From: Halomonas dongshanensis
Lineage (GTDB): Bacteria; Pseudomonadota; Gammaproteobacteria; Pseudomonadales; Halomonadaceae
Length of the DNA stretch: 64,000 nt
Direction of reading: 5' to 3'
Assembly (NCBI RefSeq): GCF_024790395.1
Contig: NZ_JAJISC010000001.1
Span: 620,001-684,000 of the forward strand
The notes below the pieces were generated by a model that saw nothing but the letters and a program-made list of their open reading frames with translations, did no database searches and was not told where the DNA came from. The translations under genes and the position numbers were made by a program. Shown here one piece after another: positions 1-9,857 of the stretch; the first letter of the stretch is position 1; every line of letters begins with the position of its first letter.

Positions 1-479
1 GCACTCAGTATCAGTCTGTTCTGCTTTTCAATGCGTTCGAATACTTGCTCTACCCGCCGCCATCCCACTTCGCCCTGGCGATGCTGACGTCCAAGCTCGG
101 CCTTGGCCCGGCGTTGTTCGGCCTTGTGCCTGTCCATCACGGTAAGCAGTAACAAAGCGTCATCCAGACGCTGCCCGTGCACCTCGACGCGATGGGGCTG
201 GCGAATGCTATCCAGCAAGACCAAGTCATCCGACCATCCTTGTCCGGTCGTCAATACTTCGTCGGTAAAGCTGATCCACAGGGGCAGGGACGCACTCAAA
301 TGGTGGCTGAAGGTGGACGTCATCATTGTTGCATGCTCGGTGGACAGCAAGTGGCAGGCCGAGAGATTGGCCTCCACTAAGCGATCATTCAGCGGATCAA
401 TCACCAGCATCGCCAGCGGCGAATGATGCGCCATCCGGGTGAGGGTGGAAGAAGAACCTTGTCGTGAGCGGTTACCCAT
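1..479 (-). CDS. cynF: PAS-domain regulator, CynF-like (partial, N-terminus only)
   Basis: The minus strand is open from an ATG at 479 to the left edge (about 159 codons), so the C-terminal part of the protein lies outside the window. The start has a good ribosome site (AAGGAG, 5 nt spacing). Residues around 19-60 read as a PAS fold (SPLAMLVIDP, LVEANLSACHLL). A charged linker follows (RRAKAELGRQ) and then VEQVFERIEKQNRLILSA, which in related proteins leads into a second PAS and an AAA+ sigma-54 activator domain. That domain is not visible here, so sigma-54 dependence is inferred. The gene is divergent from cynABDS, matching the cynFABDS cluster of Pseudomonas pseudoalcaligenes, where CynF is a sigma-54-type regulator. 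It does not resemble CynR (LysR family) of E. coli. Confidence 0.72.
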   Translation of the reverse strand, partial: MGNRSRQGSSSTLTRMAHHSPLAMLVIDPLNDRLVEANLSACHLLSTEHATMMTSTFSHHLSASLPLWISFTDEVLTTGQGWSDDLVLLDSIRQPHRVEVHGQRLDDALLLLTVMDRHKAEQRRAKAELGRQHRQGEVGWRRVEQVFERIEKQNRLILS

Positions 480-537
480 CTCGACTCCTTGCACTATTCG
501 TTCAGTGGCCCTCTTTTCATACAAGAGTGGGGCCAGA

Positions 538-590
538 AACGATATTTCGTTAATTAATCAACGAAATATCGTTATTTACGAAAAGTCGTT
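538..590. promoter_or_regulatory. Three copies of a 14-bp operator, probable CynF enhancer sites
   Basis: AACGATATTTCGTT (538-551) and AACGAAATATCGTT (560-573) are exact reverse complements separated by 8 nt. A third copy, TACGAAAAGTCGTT, lies at 577-590. Each is itself a near-palindrome of the form ACGA-N4-TCGT. They sit 80-150 bp upstream of the candidate -24/-12 promoter of cynA, the usual place for upstream activator sites of sigma-54 activators. Binding by the divergent regulator is inferred. Confidence 0.65.
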
Positions 591-671
591 ATAGACGAGA
601 AGGTGGAGACTCTCTGAATTAAATTAAATAAGTATTTGATATTTAATTAAATAAATAAGTATTGGTCATTA

Positions 672-687
672 TGGCATGTGATTCGCT
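672..687 (+). promoter_or_regulatory. Candidate sigma-54 promoter of cynABDS
   Basis: TGGCATGTGATTCGCT has GG and GC dinucleotides separated by exactly 10 nt, as in the -24/-12 consensus TGGCAC-N5-TTGC; the only departure in the -12 element is TCGC for TTGC. It lies about 80 nt before the chosen cynA start and downstream of the three operator copies. The surrounding stretch 600-660 is very AT-rich and holds no gene. Confidence 0.55.
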
Positions 688-764
688 AAGTATTCGAACG
701 ACACCATAGAAATTTTTTGCACCAAGATGGCGTGTATCCATGCTGTTCGGCTTCTGCAAGGGGA

Positions 765-2210
765 ATGTCTGTGAAAGATGACAACGATCATAATAGTCTG
801 GGGAATCCGTTCGACCATCGCCAATCATTGATCCACGGGCGGAAGTGCGATTGCCGACAGTGCTGCCCACCTCAGTCCGGTATCCTGGTATCTTCTGAAC
901 AGGCCGCTTCTGAACCGACAGCTTCTCCTAAATCGACATCACGCTCGAAGGATACCGCCGATGTCATGGATCGCATGGTCGAAAGTGCGTTGGTGCGTGG
1001 CATGTTCGGCCACAGCGAGATGCACCGTCGTCAGTTCATGAAACTGGTCGGCGGCGGCACGGTCGCCGCTGCGTTAGCCAGCCTGCTGCCCCTGAATGCG
1101 ATCAAGGCGGCGGTCAACGAGAGTCTTGGCCCCCTCGAGAAGACGCAGCTCAATATCGGATTTGTCCCCATTACCTGTGCAACGCCCATCATCATGGCCC
1201 ACCCCATGGGGTTTTATGAGCGCTATGGGTTGGATGTCTCCGTGATCAAGACGGCGGGCTGGGCGGTGGCGCGCGATAAGTCGCTCAACCGAGAGTATGA
1301 TGCCGCGCACATGCTGACGCCGATGCCCTTGGCCATGACGCTGGGGGCCGGTTCCACGCCAGAGCCCTTCATCATGCCGGCGGTGGAAAACATCAACGGT
1401 CAGGCGATCGTGCTACACAACGACCACTTGGATAAACGCGACCCGCAGCAGTGGAGGGGCTTCACCTTTGGCGTACCGTTCGAGTACTCCATGCACAACT
1501 TCCTGCTGCGCTACTACGTGGCCGAGCACGGCCTGGACCCGGATCAGGATATTCAGATTCGCGTCATTCCGCCGCCCGAAATGGTGGCCAATTTGCGGGC
1601 CGGCAATATCGACGGCTTTCTGTCTCCCGATCCCTTCAATCAGCGCGCCGTGTTCGAACGCATCGGTTTCATTCACCTGCTCACGAAAGAAATTTGGGAC
1701 GGCCACCCCTGCTGCGCCTTCGCCACCAGCGCCCGCTTCGCGCGCGAGAACCCCAACACCTACGGCGCTCTGCTGCGAGCCATCATCGATGCGACCCAGT
1801 ACTCCTCCGACCCCGGCAATCGCTCGGAGATCGCCGAAGCCATCGCCCCGACGAACTATCTGAACCAGCCGGTCACGGTGATCGAGCAGGTTCTCACCGG
1901 GCGTTTCGCCGATGGTTTGGGGGGCGTTCAGGAAGTGCCGGATCGCATCGATTTCGACCCCTTCCCGTGGCACTCCATGGCGGTCTGGATTCTGACGCAG
2001 ATGAAGCGCTGGGGGTATATCGAAGGTGATGTGGATTATCAGCAGATCGCCAGGGACGTTTACCTTGCAACCGATGCTCAAACCGTCATGCGTGAGCTTG
2101 GGTACGAGGCGCCGGAAGAGACCGCTCGCAACTATCAGATCATGGGCAAAACCTTTGATTACACCCAGCCAGAAGCCTATATCGACAGCTTCGCTATTCG
2201 GAGGAGCTAA
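765..2210 (+). CDS. cynA: Cyanate-type ABC transporter substrate-binding protein, NrtA/CmpA family
   Basis: This is the periplasmic binding component of a nitrate/bicarbonate/cyanate-family ABC importer, about 481 aa. The ATG at 765 is preferred over an upstream in-frame ATG at 717 because GGGGA lies just before it. The mature part carries family stretches such as FVPITCATPIIMAHPMGFYE, ENINGQAIVL and DIDGFLSPDPFNQR-like sequence, ending SFAIRRS. A twin-arginine motif (HRRQFMK, residues about 87-93) and a hydrophobic segment follow an unusually long N-terminal region with CDCRQCC at about 28-34. The gene lies 2 nt before cynB and in one operon with cynase, which makes cyanate the likeliest ligand; nitrate or bicarbonate are alternatives. 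Confidence 0.8.
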   Translation: MSVKDDNDHNSLGNPFDHRQSLIHGRKCDCRQCCPPQSGILVSSEQAASEPTASPKSTSRSKDTADVMDRMVESALVRGMFGHSEMHRRQFMKLVGGGTVAAALASLLPLNAIKAAVNESLGPLEKTQLNIGFVPITCATPIIMAHPMGFYERYGLDVSVIKTAGWAVARDKSLNREYDAAHMLTPMPLAMTLGAGSTPEPFIMPAVENINGQAIVLHNDHLDKRDPQQWRGFTFGVPFEYSMHNFLLRYYVAEHGLDPDQDIQIRVIPPPEMVANLRAGNIDGFLSPDPFNQRAVFERIGFIHLLTKEIWDGHPCCAFATSARFARENPNTYGALLRAIIDATQYSSDPGNRSEIAEAIAPTNYLNQPVTVIEQVLTGRFADGLGGVQEVPDRIDFDPFPWHSMAVWILTQMKRWGYIEGDVDYQQIARDVYLATDAQTVMRELGYEAPEETARNYQIMGKTFDYTQPEAYIDSFAIRRS

Positions 2211-2212
2211 GG

Positions 2213-3070
2213 ATGAGCCGTGCTGCTACCGAAGGGAAGTTGAGTCTGAATGTCCGCGCAACGCTTCTCGCCATCGTGCTGCTAGTCGTCGGGTTGGGCA
2301 TTTGGGAAGGCGTGAATCACTCGCCGCTCATGGGCGGAAATGAAGCGCTCAGCGAGTACGAGCAACTGCTGGCTGGCGACGATGAGCGGGCCAGCGTGCC
2401 GCCTCCTTCCGAGATTGCCGCCAGGGCGTGGCAAGAGCTTTCCAACCCCTTTTACGATGCAGGCCCCAACGACAAGGGCATTGGCATTCAACTGGGCTAC
2501 TCGCTCTACCGGGTACTGAGCGGCTATCTGCTGGCCGCGCTGGTGGCGATTCCCATCGGCTTTCTGATCGGCATGTCGCCGCTTGCTTACAAGGCGCTTA
2601 ACCCCTTTATTCAGGTGTTGCGGCCTATCTCGCCGCTGGCCTGGATGCCGCTGGCGCTATTCATCATTCGAGATTCCGAAGCCTCCGCCATCTTCGTGAT
2701 CTTCATCTGCTCCATCTGGCCGATGCTGCTCAATACCGCCTTTGGCGTGGCCGGTGTACGCAACGATTGGGTCAACGTGGCCCGAACCCACGAACTGACC
2801 TCGCTGCAAACGGCCTTCAAGGTGATTCTGCCAGCTGCCGCGCCCACCATTTTGACCGGTATGCGTATCTCTATCGGTATTGCCTGGCTGGTCATCGTGG
2901 CCGCCGAAATGCTGGTGGGGGGCACCGGCATTGGCTATTACGTCTGGAACGAGTGGAACAACCTGGATCTGACCAGCGTGATCTTCTCCATCCTGATGAT
3001 TGGTGTGGTGGGCATGCTACTGGATATGTCGCTTGCCTATATAGCGCGCTTTGTCACCTACGCCGAATGA
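2213..3070 (+). CDS. cynB: Cyanate-type ABC transporter permease
   Basis: An inner-membrane permease of 285 aa of the NrtB/SsuC family. A first membrane helix is visible at about residues 16-34. After a hydrophilic periplasmic stretch come several more helices and the cytoplasmic EAA-type loop (NDWVNVARTHELTS, about residues 184-197) that docks on the ATPase. The gene starts 2 nt after cynA stops and ends 10 nt before cynD starts, so it belongs to a single transcript. It forms the channel for the substrate delivered by CynA. Substrate assignment rests on the downstream cyanase. Confidence 0.82.
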   Translation: MSRAATEGKLSLNVRATLLAIVLLVVGLGIWEGVNHSPLMGGNEALSEYEQLLAGDDERASVPPPSEIAARAWQELSNPFYDAGPNDKGIGIQLGYSLYRVLSGYLLAALVAIPIGFLIGMSPLAYKALNPFIQVLRPISPLAWMPLALFIIRDSEASAIFVIFICSIWPMLLNTAFGVAGVRNDWVNVARTHELTSLQTAFKVILPAAAPTILTGMRISIGIAWLVIVAAEMLVGGTGIGYYVWNEWNNLDLTSVIFSILMIGVVGMLLDMSLAYIARFVTYAE

Positions 3071-3080
3071 GGAGCCGGTT

Positions 3081-4037
3081 ATGAGTCATGCTTTCGTAGA
3101 GGTACAAAACGCGACGAAGCGTTTCCCAGGCGCGGGCAAGGACGCTGTGCCGCTGACGGTGTTCGAGAACATCAGCTTCAAGCTCAACAAGGGCGAGTTC
3201 GTCTGCATCATCGGGCATTCCGGCTGCGGTAAATCCACCATCATGAACGCGTTGGCCGGGTTGGATCAGTTCTCCGATGGCTCCATGGTCATGGAGAACA
3301 AGGAGATCAACGGCCCGGGCCTCGAGCGCGGTGTCGTGTTTCAGAACTACAGCTTGCTACCCTGGCTAACCGCGCTGGAAAACGTTCGTTTCGGCGTTCG
3401 CGCCCGCTGGAGAGCGTGGAGCGATAGGGAAGTCACCGACCACAGTATGAAGTACTTGAAAATGGTCGGCCTTCAGGAGGTGGTGAACCGAAAACCTTCC
3501 CAACTCTCCGGCGGCATGCGCCAGCGTGTCAGCATTGCCCGCGCTTTTGCCACCAAACCTAAGCTGCTGCTGTTGGATGAGCCCTTTGGCGCACTGGATG
3601 CCTTGACCCGCGGCGTCATTCAGGACGAGTTGATCAAGATCTGGAGTCAGGATCAGCAAACCGTGTTCATGATCACTCACGATGTGGACGAAGCCATTTT
3701 GTTGGCTGATCGCATCTTCCTGATGACCAACGGCCCCCATGCGCGCATCGCCGAAGCGGTAGAGATCGACCTGCCAAGACCCCGCCAGCGGGCGAGCATC
3801 GTCAAGCATCCACATTTCTACACGATTCGTAACTACCTCGTCGATTTTCTGGTCAATCGCTCCAGCGAATTGCGTTCCGAGAAAACCGATGGCCAGGGCT
3901 TGCGCTACCCGACACCGGTGGACCCGGTACGGCAAGCGTCCGCTGAGTGCGCGACCGAAACCGCTCCGGCATCCCCGGACATCGAATCACACCAGAATCT
4001 GGTCAATTTCACTCCCAAGGAGACTCGTCATGGATAA
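3081..4037 (+). CDS. cynD: Cyanate-type ABC transporter ATPase
   Basis: ATPase of the NrtD/SsuB/TauB type, 318 aa, starting at an ATG with GAGGAG 6-7 nt upstream. Walker A (GHSGCGKST), Q-loop ([11 protein letters not shown]), signature ([15 protein letters not shown]), Walker B ([12 protein letters not shown]) and the H-loop (MITHDVDEA) are all present in order. The C-terminal 60 residues or so extend beyond the usual core and look unstructured (rich in P, E, T and S). The stop overlaps the cynS start by 8 nt (ATGGATAA), implying translational coupling of uptake and cyanate breakdown. Confidence 0.85.
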   Translation: MSHAFVEVQNATKRFPGAGKDAVPLTVFENISFKLNKGEFVCIIGHSGCGKSTIMNALAGLDQFSDGSMVMENKEINGPGLERGVVFQNYSLLPWLTALENVRFGVRARWRAWSDREVTDHSMKYLKMVGLQEVVNRKPSQLSGGMRQRVSIARAFATKPKLLLLDEPFGALDALTRGVIQDELIKIWSQDQQTVFMITHDVDEAILLADRIFLMTNGPHARIAEAVEIDLPRPRQRASIVKHPHFYTIRNYLVDFLVNRSSELRSEKTDGQGLRYPTPVDPVRQASAECATETAPASPDIESHQNLVNFTPKETRHG

Positions 4038-4470
4038 GCTTGAAATGCGCCACACGCTGCTGGCGGCCAAAGCGCGTAAAAAAATGAGCTGGGACGACAT
4101 CGCCGGTGCCGTGGGCATGTCGCCGGTATGGGTCGCATCCGCGTGCTACGGAATGAACAGCTCAAGCGTCGACGTGGCCCATAAGCTCTGCGACGTACTC
4201 GAGGTCGATAGCGACGTGGCTACAGCGCTGGTGGCCTTCCCCACCAAGGCGTGGGATGAAGCCATTCCCCAGGACCCATTCATCTACCGCTTATACGAAG
4301 TGGTCGGCGTCTACGGCGAAACGCTCAAGGACGTGGTGCAGGAGCGATTCGGCGACGGCATTATGAGCGCCATCGATTTCACCATGGAGGTGGATAAAAT
4401 CGAAGATCCCAAGGGCGATCGCGTACTGCTCACCTTGAATGGCAAGTTCCTTCCCTACAAATCCTGGTAA
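4030..4470 (+). CDS. cynS: Cyanate hydratase (cyanase)
   Basis: Cyanase decomposes cyanate with bicarbonate to carbamate, which gives ammonia and CO2, so the operon supplies nitrogen or detoxifies cyanate. The 146-aa length is normal for the family (about 147-156). The N-terminal helix-turn-helix-like half (about residues 20-60) is followed by the catalytic domain with YRLYE and GDGIMSAIDF; by alignment with E. coli the active-site residues are Arg87, Glu90 and Ser113. AAGGAG lies 7 nt before the ATG. It overlaps the end of cynD. No carbonic anhydrase (cynT) gene accompanies it here. Confidence 0.95.
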   Translation: MDKLEMRHTLLAAKARKKMSWDDIAGAVGMSPVWVASACYGMNSSSVDVAHKLCDVLEVDSDVATALVAFPTKAWDEAIPQDPFIYRLYEVVGVYGETLKDVVQERFGDGIMSAIDFTMEVDKIEDPKGDRVLLTLNGKFLPYKSW

Positions 4471-4522
4471 TAGCGTATCGAGCCGATCGGGTGCCGGGTG
4501 GCCGATTTCATACCCACCTGTG

Positions 4523-4553
4523 CCTTGCCCGCCGAATGATTCGGCGGGCAAGG
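4523..4553. terminator. Strong hairpin between cynS and recQ
   Basis: CCTTGCCCGCCGAAT and its exact complement ATTCGGCGGGCAAGG flank a single G, giving a stem of about 13-14 bp with a tiny loop. It lies between the convergent ends of cynS and recQ and could serve both. There is no T-run on either side, so simple intrinsic termination is uncertain. Confidence 0.6.
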
Positions 4554-4596
4554 TATCTCGAGGCAGTGGATGGCTGCCGCCGTGTTCTCCTTCCCA

Positions 4597-6729
<2,133 letters not shown>

Positions 6730-6785
6730 CGTTGCGCTCTCCTCGCGTTATATACCGGGCGAGGATTGTCGCACGAAAGCGGGCG

Positions 6786-7625
6786 CTACCGGATGCCCGC
6801 GCGCAGAAACGATTGCACGAACTGGCGCTGAAAAAGCAGAAACGCCACCAAGAGTGGCGCGATGCTCAAAAGCGTGGCGGCGCTGACGGTGGCCCAGTTG
6901 ACTCCAGTTTCTGGCGCGGAGAAGACCCCGAGGCCCACGGTCAGCGGGCGGCTCGCCACCGAGTTGGTGACCACCAAAGGCCACAGGAAGTTGTTCCAGT
7001 GGTGGCTGATCGAGACCAGCGCGTAGGCGAGATAGGTAGGCTTGGCCAGTGGTACGTACACTTTCCATAAAACGCCCAGCCAGCTGCAGCCCTCGATGCG
7101 CGCAGCGTCCTCGAGCTCCCGGGGAATGGTCTTGAAGGTCTGGCGCAGCAGGAAGATACCGAAGGCGCTGGCCACGTAAGGCAGCCCCATGCCGGCAATG
7201 GTGTCGATCAGGCCCAGATCGCTTGCGATGCGGTAGTTCTCGACGATCAGCACTTCGGGAAAGACGAACAGCTGGATCAGCACCAGCAGAAATAGCGCGT
7301 TCTTGCCGGGCACGGGAAAGCGCGCAAAGGCAAAGGCTGCCAGCGTACACACCACGAATTGCGCCGCCACCACGCCAGTGACTAGCCCAAAAGTGTTGAG
7401 GTAGTAGCGCGCGAACGGCGCCTGCCCCCAAGCAGTTTTGAAGTTCTCCAGCGTCAACGGCGCTAAAAGCTCGAAGCGCACCATGAACGCAGGCGGGTGA
7501 AACGCCGCCCACACCGCGTAGAGTAGCGGAAAGATCCAGACGATCGCCAACAGCCAGGCGGCCAGGGTGTCGAGAGAGAGCGCCGGTAACAGGCGGCGGG
7601 GAAGGGTGGCGGCGAGCGTGTTCAT
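6786..7625 (-). CDS. ugpE: Carbohydrate ABC transporter permease, UgpE-like
   Basis: Second permease of a CUT1-type importer, 279 aa. It has a membrane helix near residues 20-40, further helices, and the EAA loop (ELEDAARIEGCSWLGVLWKV, about 168-187). The start codon overlaps the stop of the upstream permease by 4 nt. It is the last gene of a C-B-A-E operon. The arrangement and sequence flavour point to a glycerol-3-phosphate (Ugp)-like transporter, but no glycerophosphodiesterase gene is present and another sugar or polyol could be the substrate. Confidence 0.75.
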   Translation of the reverse strand: MNTLAATLPRRLLPALSLDTLAAWLLAIVWIFPLLYAVWAAFHPPAFMVRFELLAPLTLENFKTAWGQAPFARYYLNTFGLVTGVVAAQFVVCTLAAFAFARFPVPGKNALFLLVLIQLFVFPEVLIVENYRIASDLGLIDTIAGMGLPYVASAFGIFLLRQTFKTIPRELEDAARIEGCSWLGVLWKVYVPLAKPTYLAYALVSISHHWNNFLWPLVVTNSVASRPLTVGLGVFSAPETGVNWATVSAATLLSIAPLLVAFLLFQRQFVQSFLRAGIR

Positions 7626-8506
7626 TGGTAGTGGGTCCTACGATCAAGAAGCGTGAACTTGAGCGTGGCTACCACGGCGAGCACCAGCAGGATCACCACG
7701 GTGATGGTGGCCGCCGTGGTGCGGTCGAAGAACGCGAAGGCGTTCTCGTACACGTAGTAGAGCAGCAGGTTGGTGGCGTTGTTCGGTCCGCCTTTAGTGA
7801 GAATGAACAGGTGATCGACCACGCGTACGGCGTTGATCAGCGCGTTGATCAAGACGAACAGCGTGGTCGGCATCAGAAGCGGAAAGGTCACCCGCCAAAA
7901 GAATCGCCACCGGCTCGTACCCTCGAGATCCGCCGCCTCCTTAAGCTCCGGCGGTATGGCCTGGAGGGCAGCAAGGTAGAAGAGCATGAAAAATCCCGCC
8001 TCCTTCCACACCGACATCACGATGATCGAATAAAGCGCCACGCCCGGGTCGCCCAGCCAGTTCATCCCTCCAAGGCCAAACGCTCCGAGCAGCTTGTTGA
8101 AAAGGCCAATCTGCGGGGCGTAGAAGAACATCCAGATATTGGCGGCGGCGATCATCGGCAGAATCGTCGGCGTGAAGTAGGCCATTCGCACCAGCCCTCG
8201 ACCGGGAAGTTGACGGTTAACCAGTAGCGCCATGGCAAGCGACAGCGCCATCGATGTCGGGATCGTGCCGAGCGCGTAGATCAGGTTGTTGCGCGCCACC
8301 AGCCAGAATTTGGGGTCTTCGAAAAGGTAGCGGTAGTTATCGAGGCCGACGAATTCCGGCGGCGCACCGCGAAAGCCGGGCAGAAAAAGGCTCTGGATCA
8401 CCGTGCTGATCGTGGGCAGATAGGCGAAGAGACCCAATAGCAGCGCGGCGGGCAGCAGCAGAAGCGCGCCATAAAGTTGGAGCTTGCGGTGGGCGGTCAG
8501 CGTCAT
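7622..8506 (-). CDS. ugpA: Carbohydrate ABC transporter permease, UgpA-like
   Basis: First permease of the importer, 294 aa, with about six membrane helices starting at residues 13-32. The EAA loop reads ELKEAADLEGTSRWRFFWRV (about 198-217). It pairs with the UgpE-like protein and is separated from the binding-protein gene by a 54-nt gap that holds a strong stem-loop. The Shine-Dalgarno site is weak, which together with the stem-loop would make permease synthesis lower than that of the binding protein. The family call is firm; the substrate is inferred. Confidence 0.75.
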   Translation of the reverse strand: MTLTAHRKLQLYGALLLLPAALLLGLFAYLPTISTVIQSLFLPGFRGAPPEFVGLDNYRYLFEDPKFWLVARNNLIYALGTIPTSMALSLAMALLVNRQLPGRGLVRMAYFTPTILPMIAAANIWMFFYAPQIGLFNKLLGAFGLGGMNWLGDPGVALYSIIVMSVWKEAGFFMLFYLAALQAIPPELKEAADLEGTSRWRFFWRVTFPLLMPTTLFVLINALINAVRVVDHLFILTKGGPNNATNLLLYYVYENAFAFFDRTTAATITVVILLVLAVVATLKFTLLDRRTHYQ

Positions 8507-8529
8507 GGTGAAGGCTCGCCGGTGAGTGA

Positions 8530-8549
8530 GCGCCGGGGAGCCCCGGCGC
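8530..8549. promoter_or_regulatory. Intercistronic stem-loop after the ugpB-like gene
   Basis: GCGCCGGGG and CCCCGGCGC are exact complements separated by AG, forming a very stable hairpin just downstream of the binding-protein stop on the minus strand. No T-run follows. Such hairpins often protect the upstream mRNA from 3' exonucleases and lower expression of the following permease genes; that role is inferred. Confidence 0.6.
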
Positions 8550-8560
8550 CTTGAGTGGGC

Positions 8561-9832
8561 TTAGCGGGCGTAGCGGCGCAGGATGCGATCGGCCTCGGTT
8601 TGCGCTTGGGTCAGTGCCTCCTCGGGTGTCATCTGGCCGGTGAGGGCGGCTTGGACTGCGTTATCCAGCGTGCGGCGAATGCGCCCCCCTTCATAGGTGG
8701 CAAGCTCGGCGGTGCCGAATTCCAGCTGGTCGCGGGCCACCGCCGCCGGGGGAAACGCTTCGACGTAGTCGCGTAGCGCATCAGTTTCATAGGCGGCGGG
8801 GCTTACGCCCATGTAGCCGGTTTCGATCGACCAGTCGGCGGCGCGCTCGGGGGCGGTCATCCAACGAACGAAGGTCATCGCGGCACGCTGCTCCTCCTCG
8901 GGCGTGTCAGCGAAGATATAGAAGTTGCCACCGCCGGTGGGACTGCCGCGCTGGGTGCGAGCTGGCAGCATCGCCACGCCGAAGTCGAAGCTCGACGCAT
9001 CGCGCACGGCGGTCAGGTTGCCGGTGGTGTGCCACATCATCGCCGTGGACTGCTCGAGGAAGTTCTGGCGCAGCGTGCCCCACTCGATGGTGCCCTCCGG
9101 CATGACACCGCTCTGGGTAAGCGATACCCAGTACTCTAGCGCCTCTATCGTAGCGGGGGCATCGAAGTAGACCTCGGTACCGGCCTCGTTCATCAACCGC
9201 TGGCCGTTCTGGAACGCAAAGGCCTGGAGCATCCAGTAGGGATAGCCGGTGGAGGGCACCATCACGCCCCACTGGTCACCGCTTGCCTCGCGAAGGGTAG
9301 CGGCCATCTCGGCCATCTCGTCCCAGTTCTCTGGCGGGGTGTTTGGGTCGAGACCTGCCGCGGCGAAGGCGTCCTTGTTCCAGAACAGCACGATGGTGGA
9401 GCGCTGGAAGGGAATGCCGTAAGTCTTGCCATCAAGTTGGCCGTTCTCCATCAGGCCCGGGTAGAAGCTGTCCAGCCACGCGCGCTCCTCGTCGGTTTCC
9501 ACCAGGTCGTCGAAGGCGACGATCGCCTCTTGCTCGATCAGCTCGAACAGGTCGATGGAGAACATCACCGAAAGCGCCGGGGTATCGCCGGCTTCGATGG
9601 CAGACATGGCGCGCACCCGGGTGTCGTCGTAGTTGCCCGCATAGATGGCGTTGACCGTGATCTCCGGGTGCTCTTGCTCGAACTCATCGACCAGCTCATC
9701 GATGACGCCGGTCAGCGCGCCGCCCACCGATACCGGGTAATACATCGTGAGATCGACAGCGGCGCTGGCCGAGGCGGCGCTCATCAGACCTGCAGCAAGG
9801 GCGGTCATGGCGAAAGGCAAACGAAAACGCAT
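8561..9832 (-). CDS. ugpB: Extracellular solute-binding protein family 1, UgpB-like
   Basis: Periplasmic binding protein of the importer, 423 aa. The start at 9832 is chosen because GGGAG lies 7 nt before it and because it opens directly with a Sec signal peptide (MRFRLPFAMT... cleaved after about SASA). The mature protein begins AAVDLTMYYPVSVGG and carries stretches typical of UgpB/family-1 proteins (VNAIYAGNYDD, IPFQRSTIVLFWNKDAFAAA, TGYMGVSPAAYE). The charged, acidic surface fits a halophile. It is the second gene of the operon after the ATPase. Confidence 0.8.
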   Translation of the reverse strand: MRFRLPFAMTALAAGLMSAASASAAVDLTMYYPVSVGGALTGVIDELVDEFEQEHPEITVNAIYAGNYDDTRVRAMSAIEAGDTPALSVMFSIDLFELIEQEAIVAFDDLVETDEERAWLDSFYPGLMENGQLDGKTYGIPFQRSTIVLFWNKDAFAAAGLDPNTPPENWDEMAEMAATLREASGDQWGVMVPSTGYPYWMLQAFAFQNGQRLMNEAGTEVYFDAPATIEALEYWVSLTQSGVMPEGTIEWGTLRQNFLEQSTAMMWHTTGNLTAVRDASSFDFGVAMLPARTQRGSPTGGGNFYIFADTPEEEQRAAMTFVRWMTAPERAADWSIETGYMGVSPAAYETDALRDYVEAFPPAAVARDQLEFGTAELATYEGGRIRRTLDNAVQAALTGQMTPEEALTQAQTEADRILRRYAR

Positions 9833-9857
9833 GGCAAACTCCCGAAGATCGAATTGA

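Noticed and set aside
103-426. Plus-strand open frames at the left edge
   Set aside because: The minus strand is fully open with a good start, ribosome site and PAS-like sequence; the plus frames show no family features.
717-764. Upstream start for cynA
   Set aside because: The extra 16 residues are unlike family members, and the ATG at 765 has a purine-rich site (GGGGA) right before it.
765-4037. Nitrate or bicarbonate transporter (nrt/cmp)
   Set aside because: The binding protein family fits, but the ATPase gene overlaps cyanase and no nitrate reductase is near, so cyanate is preferred.
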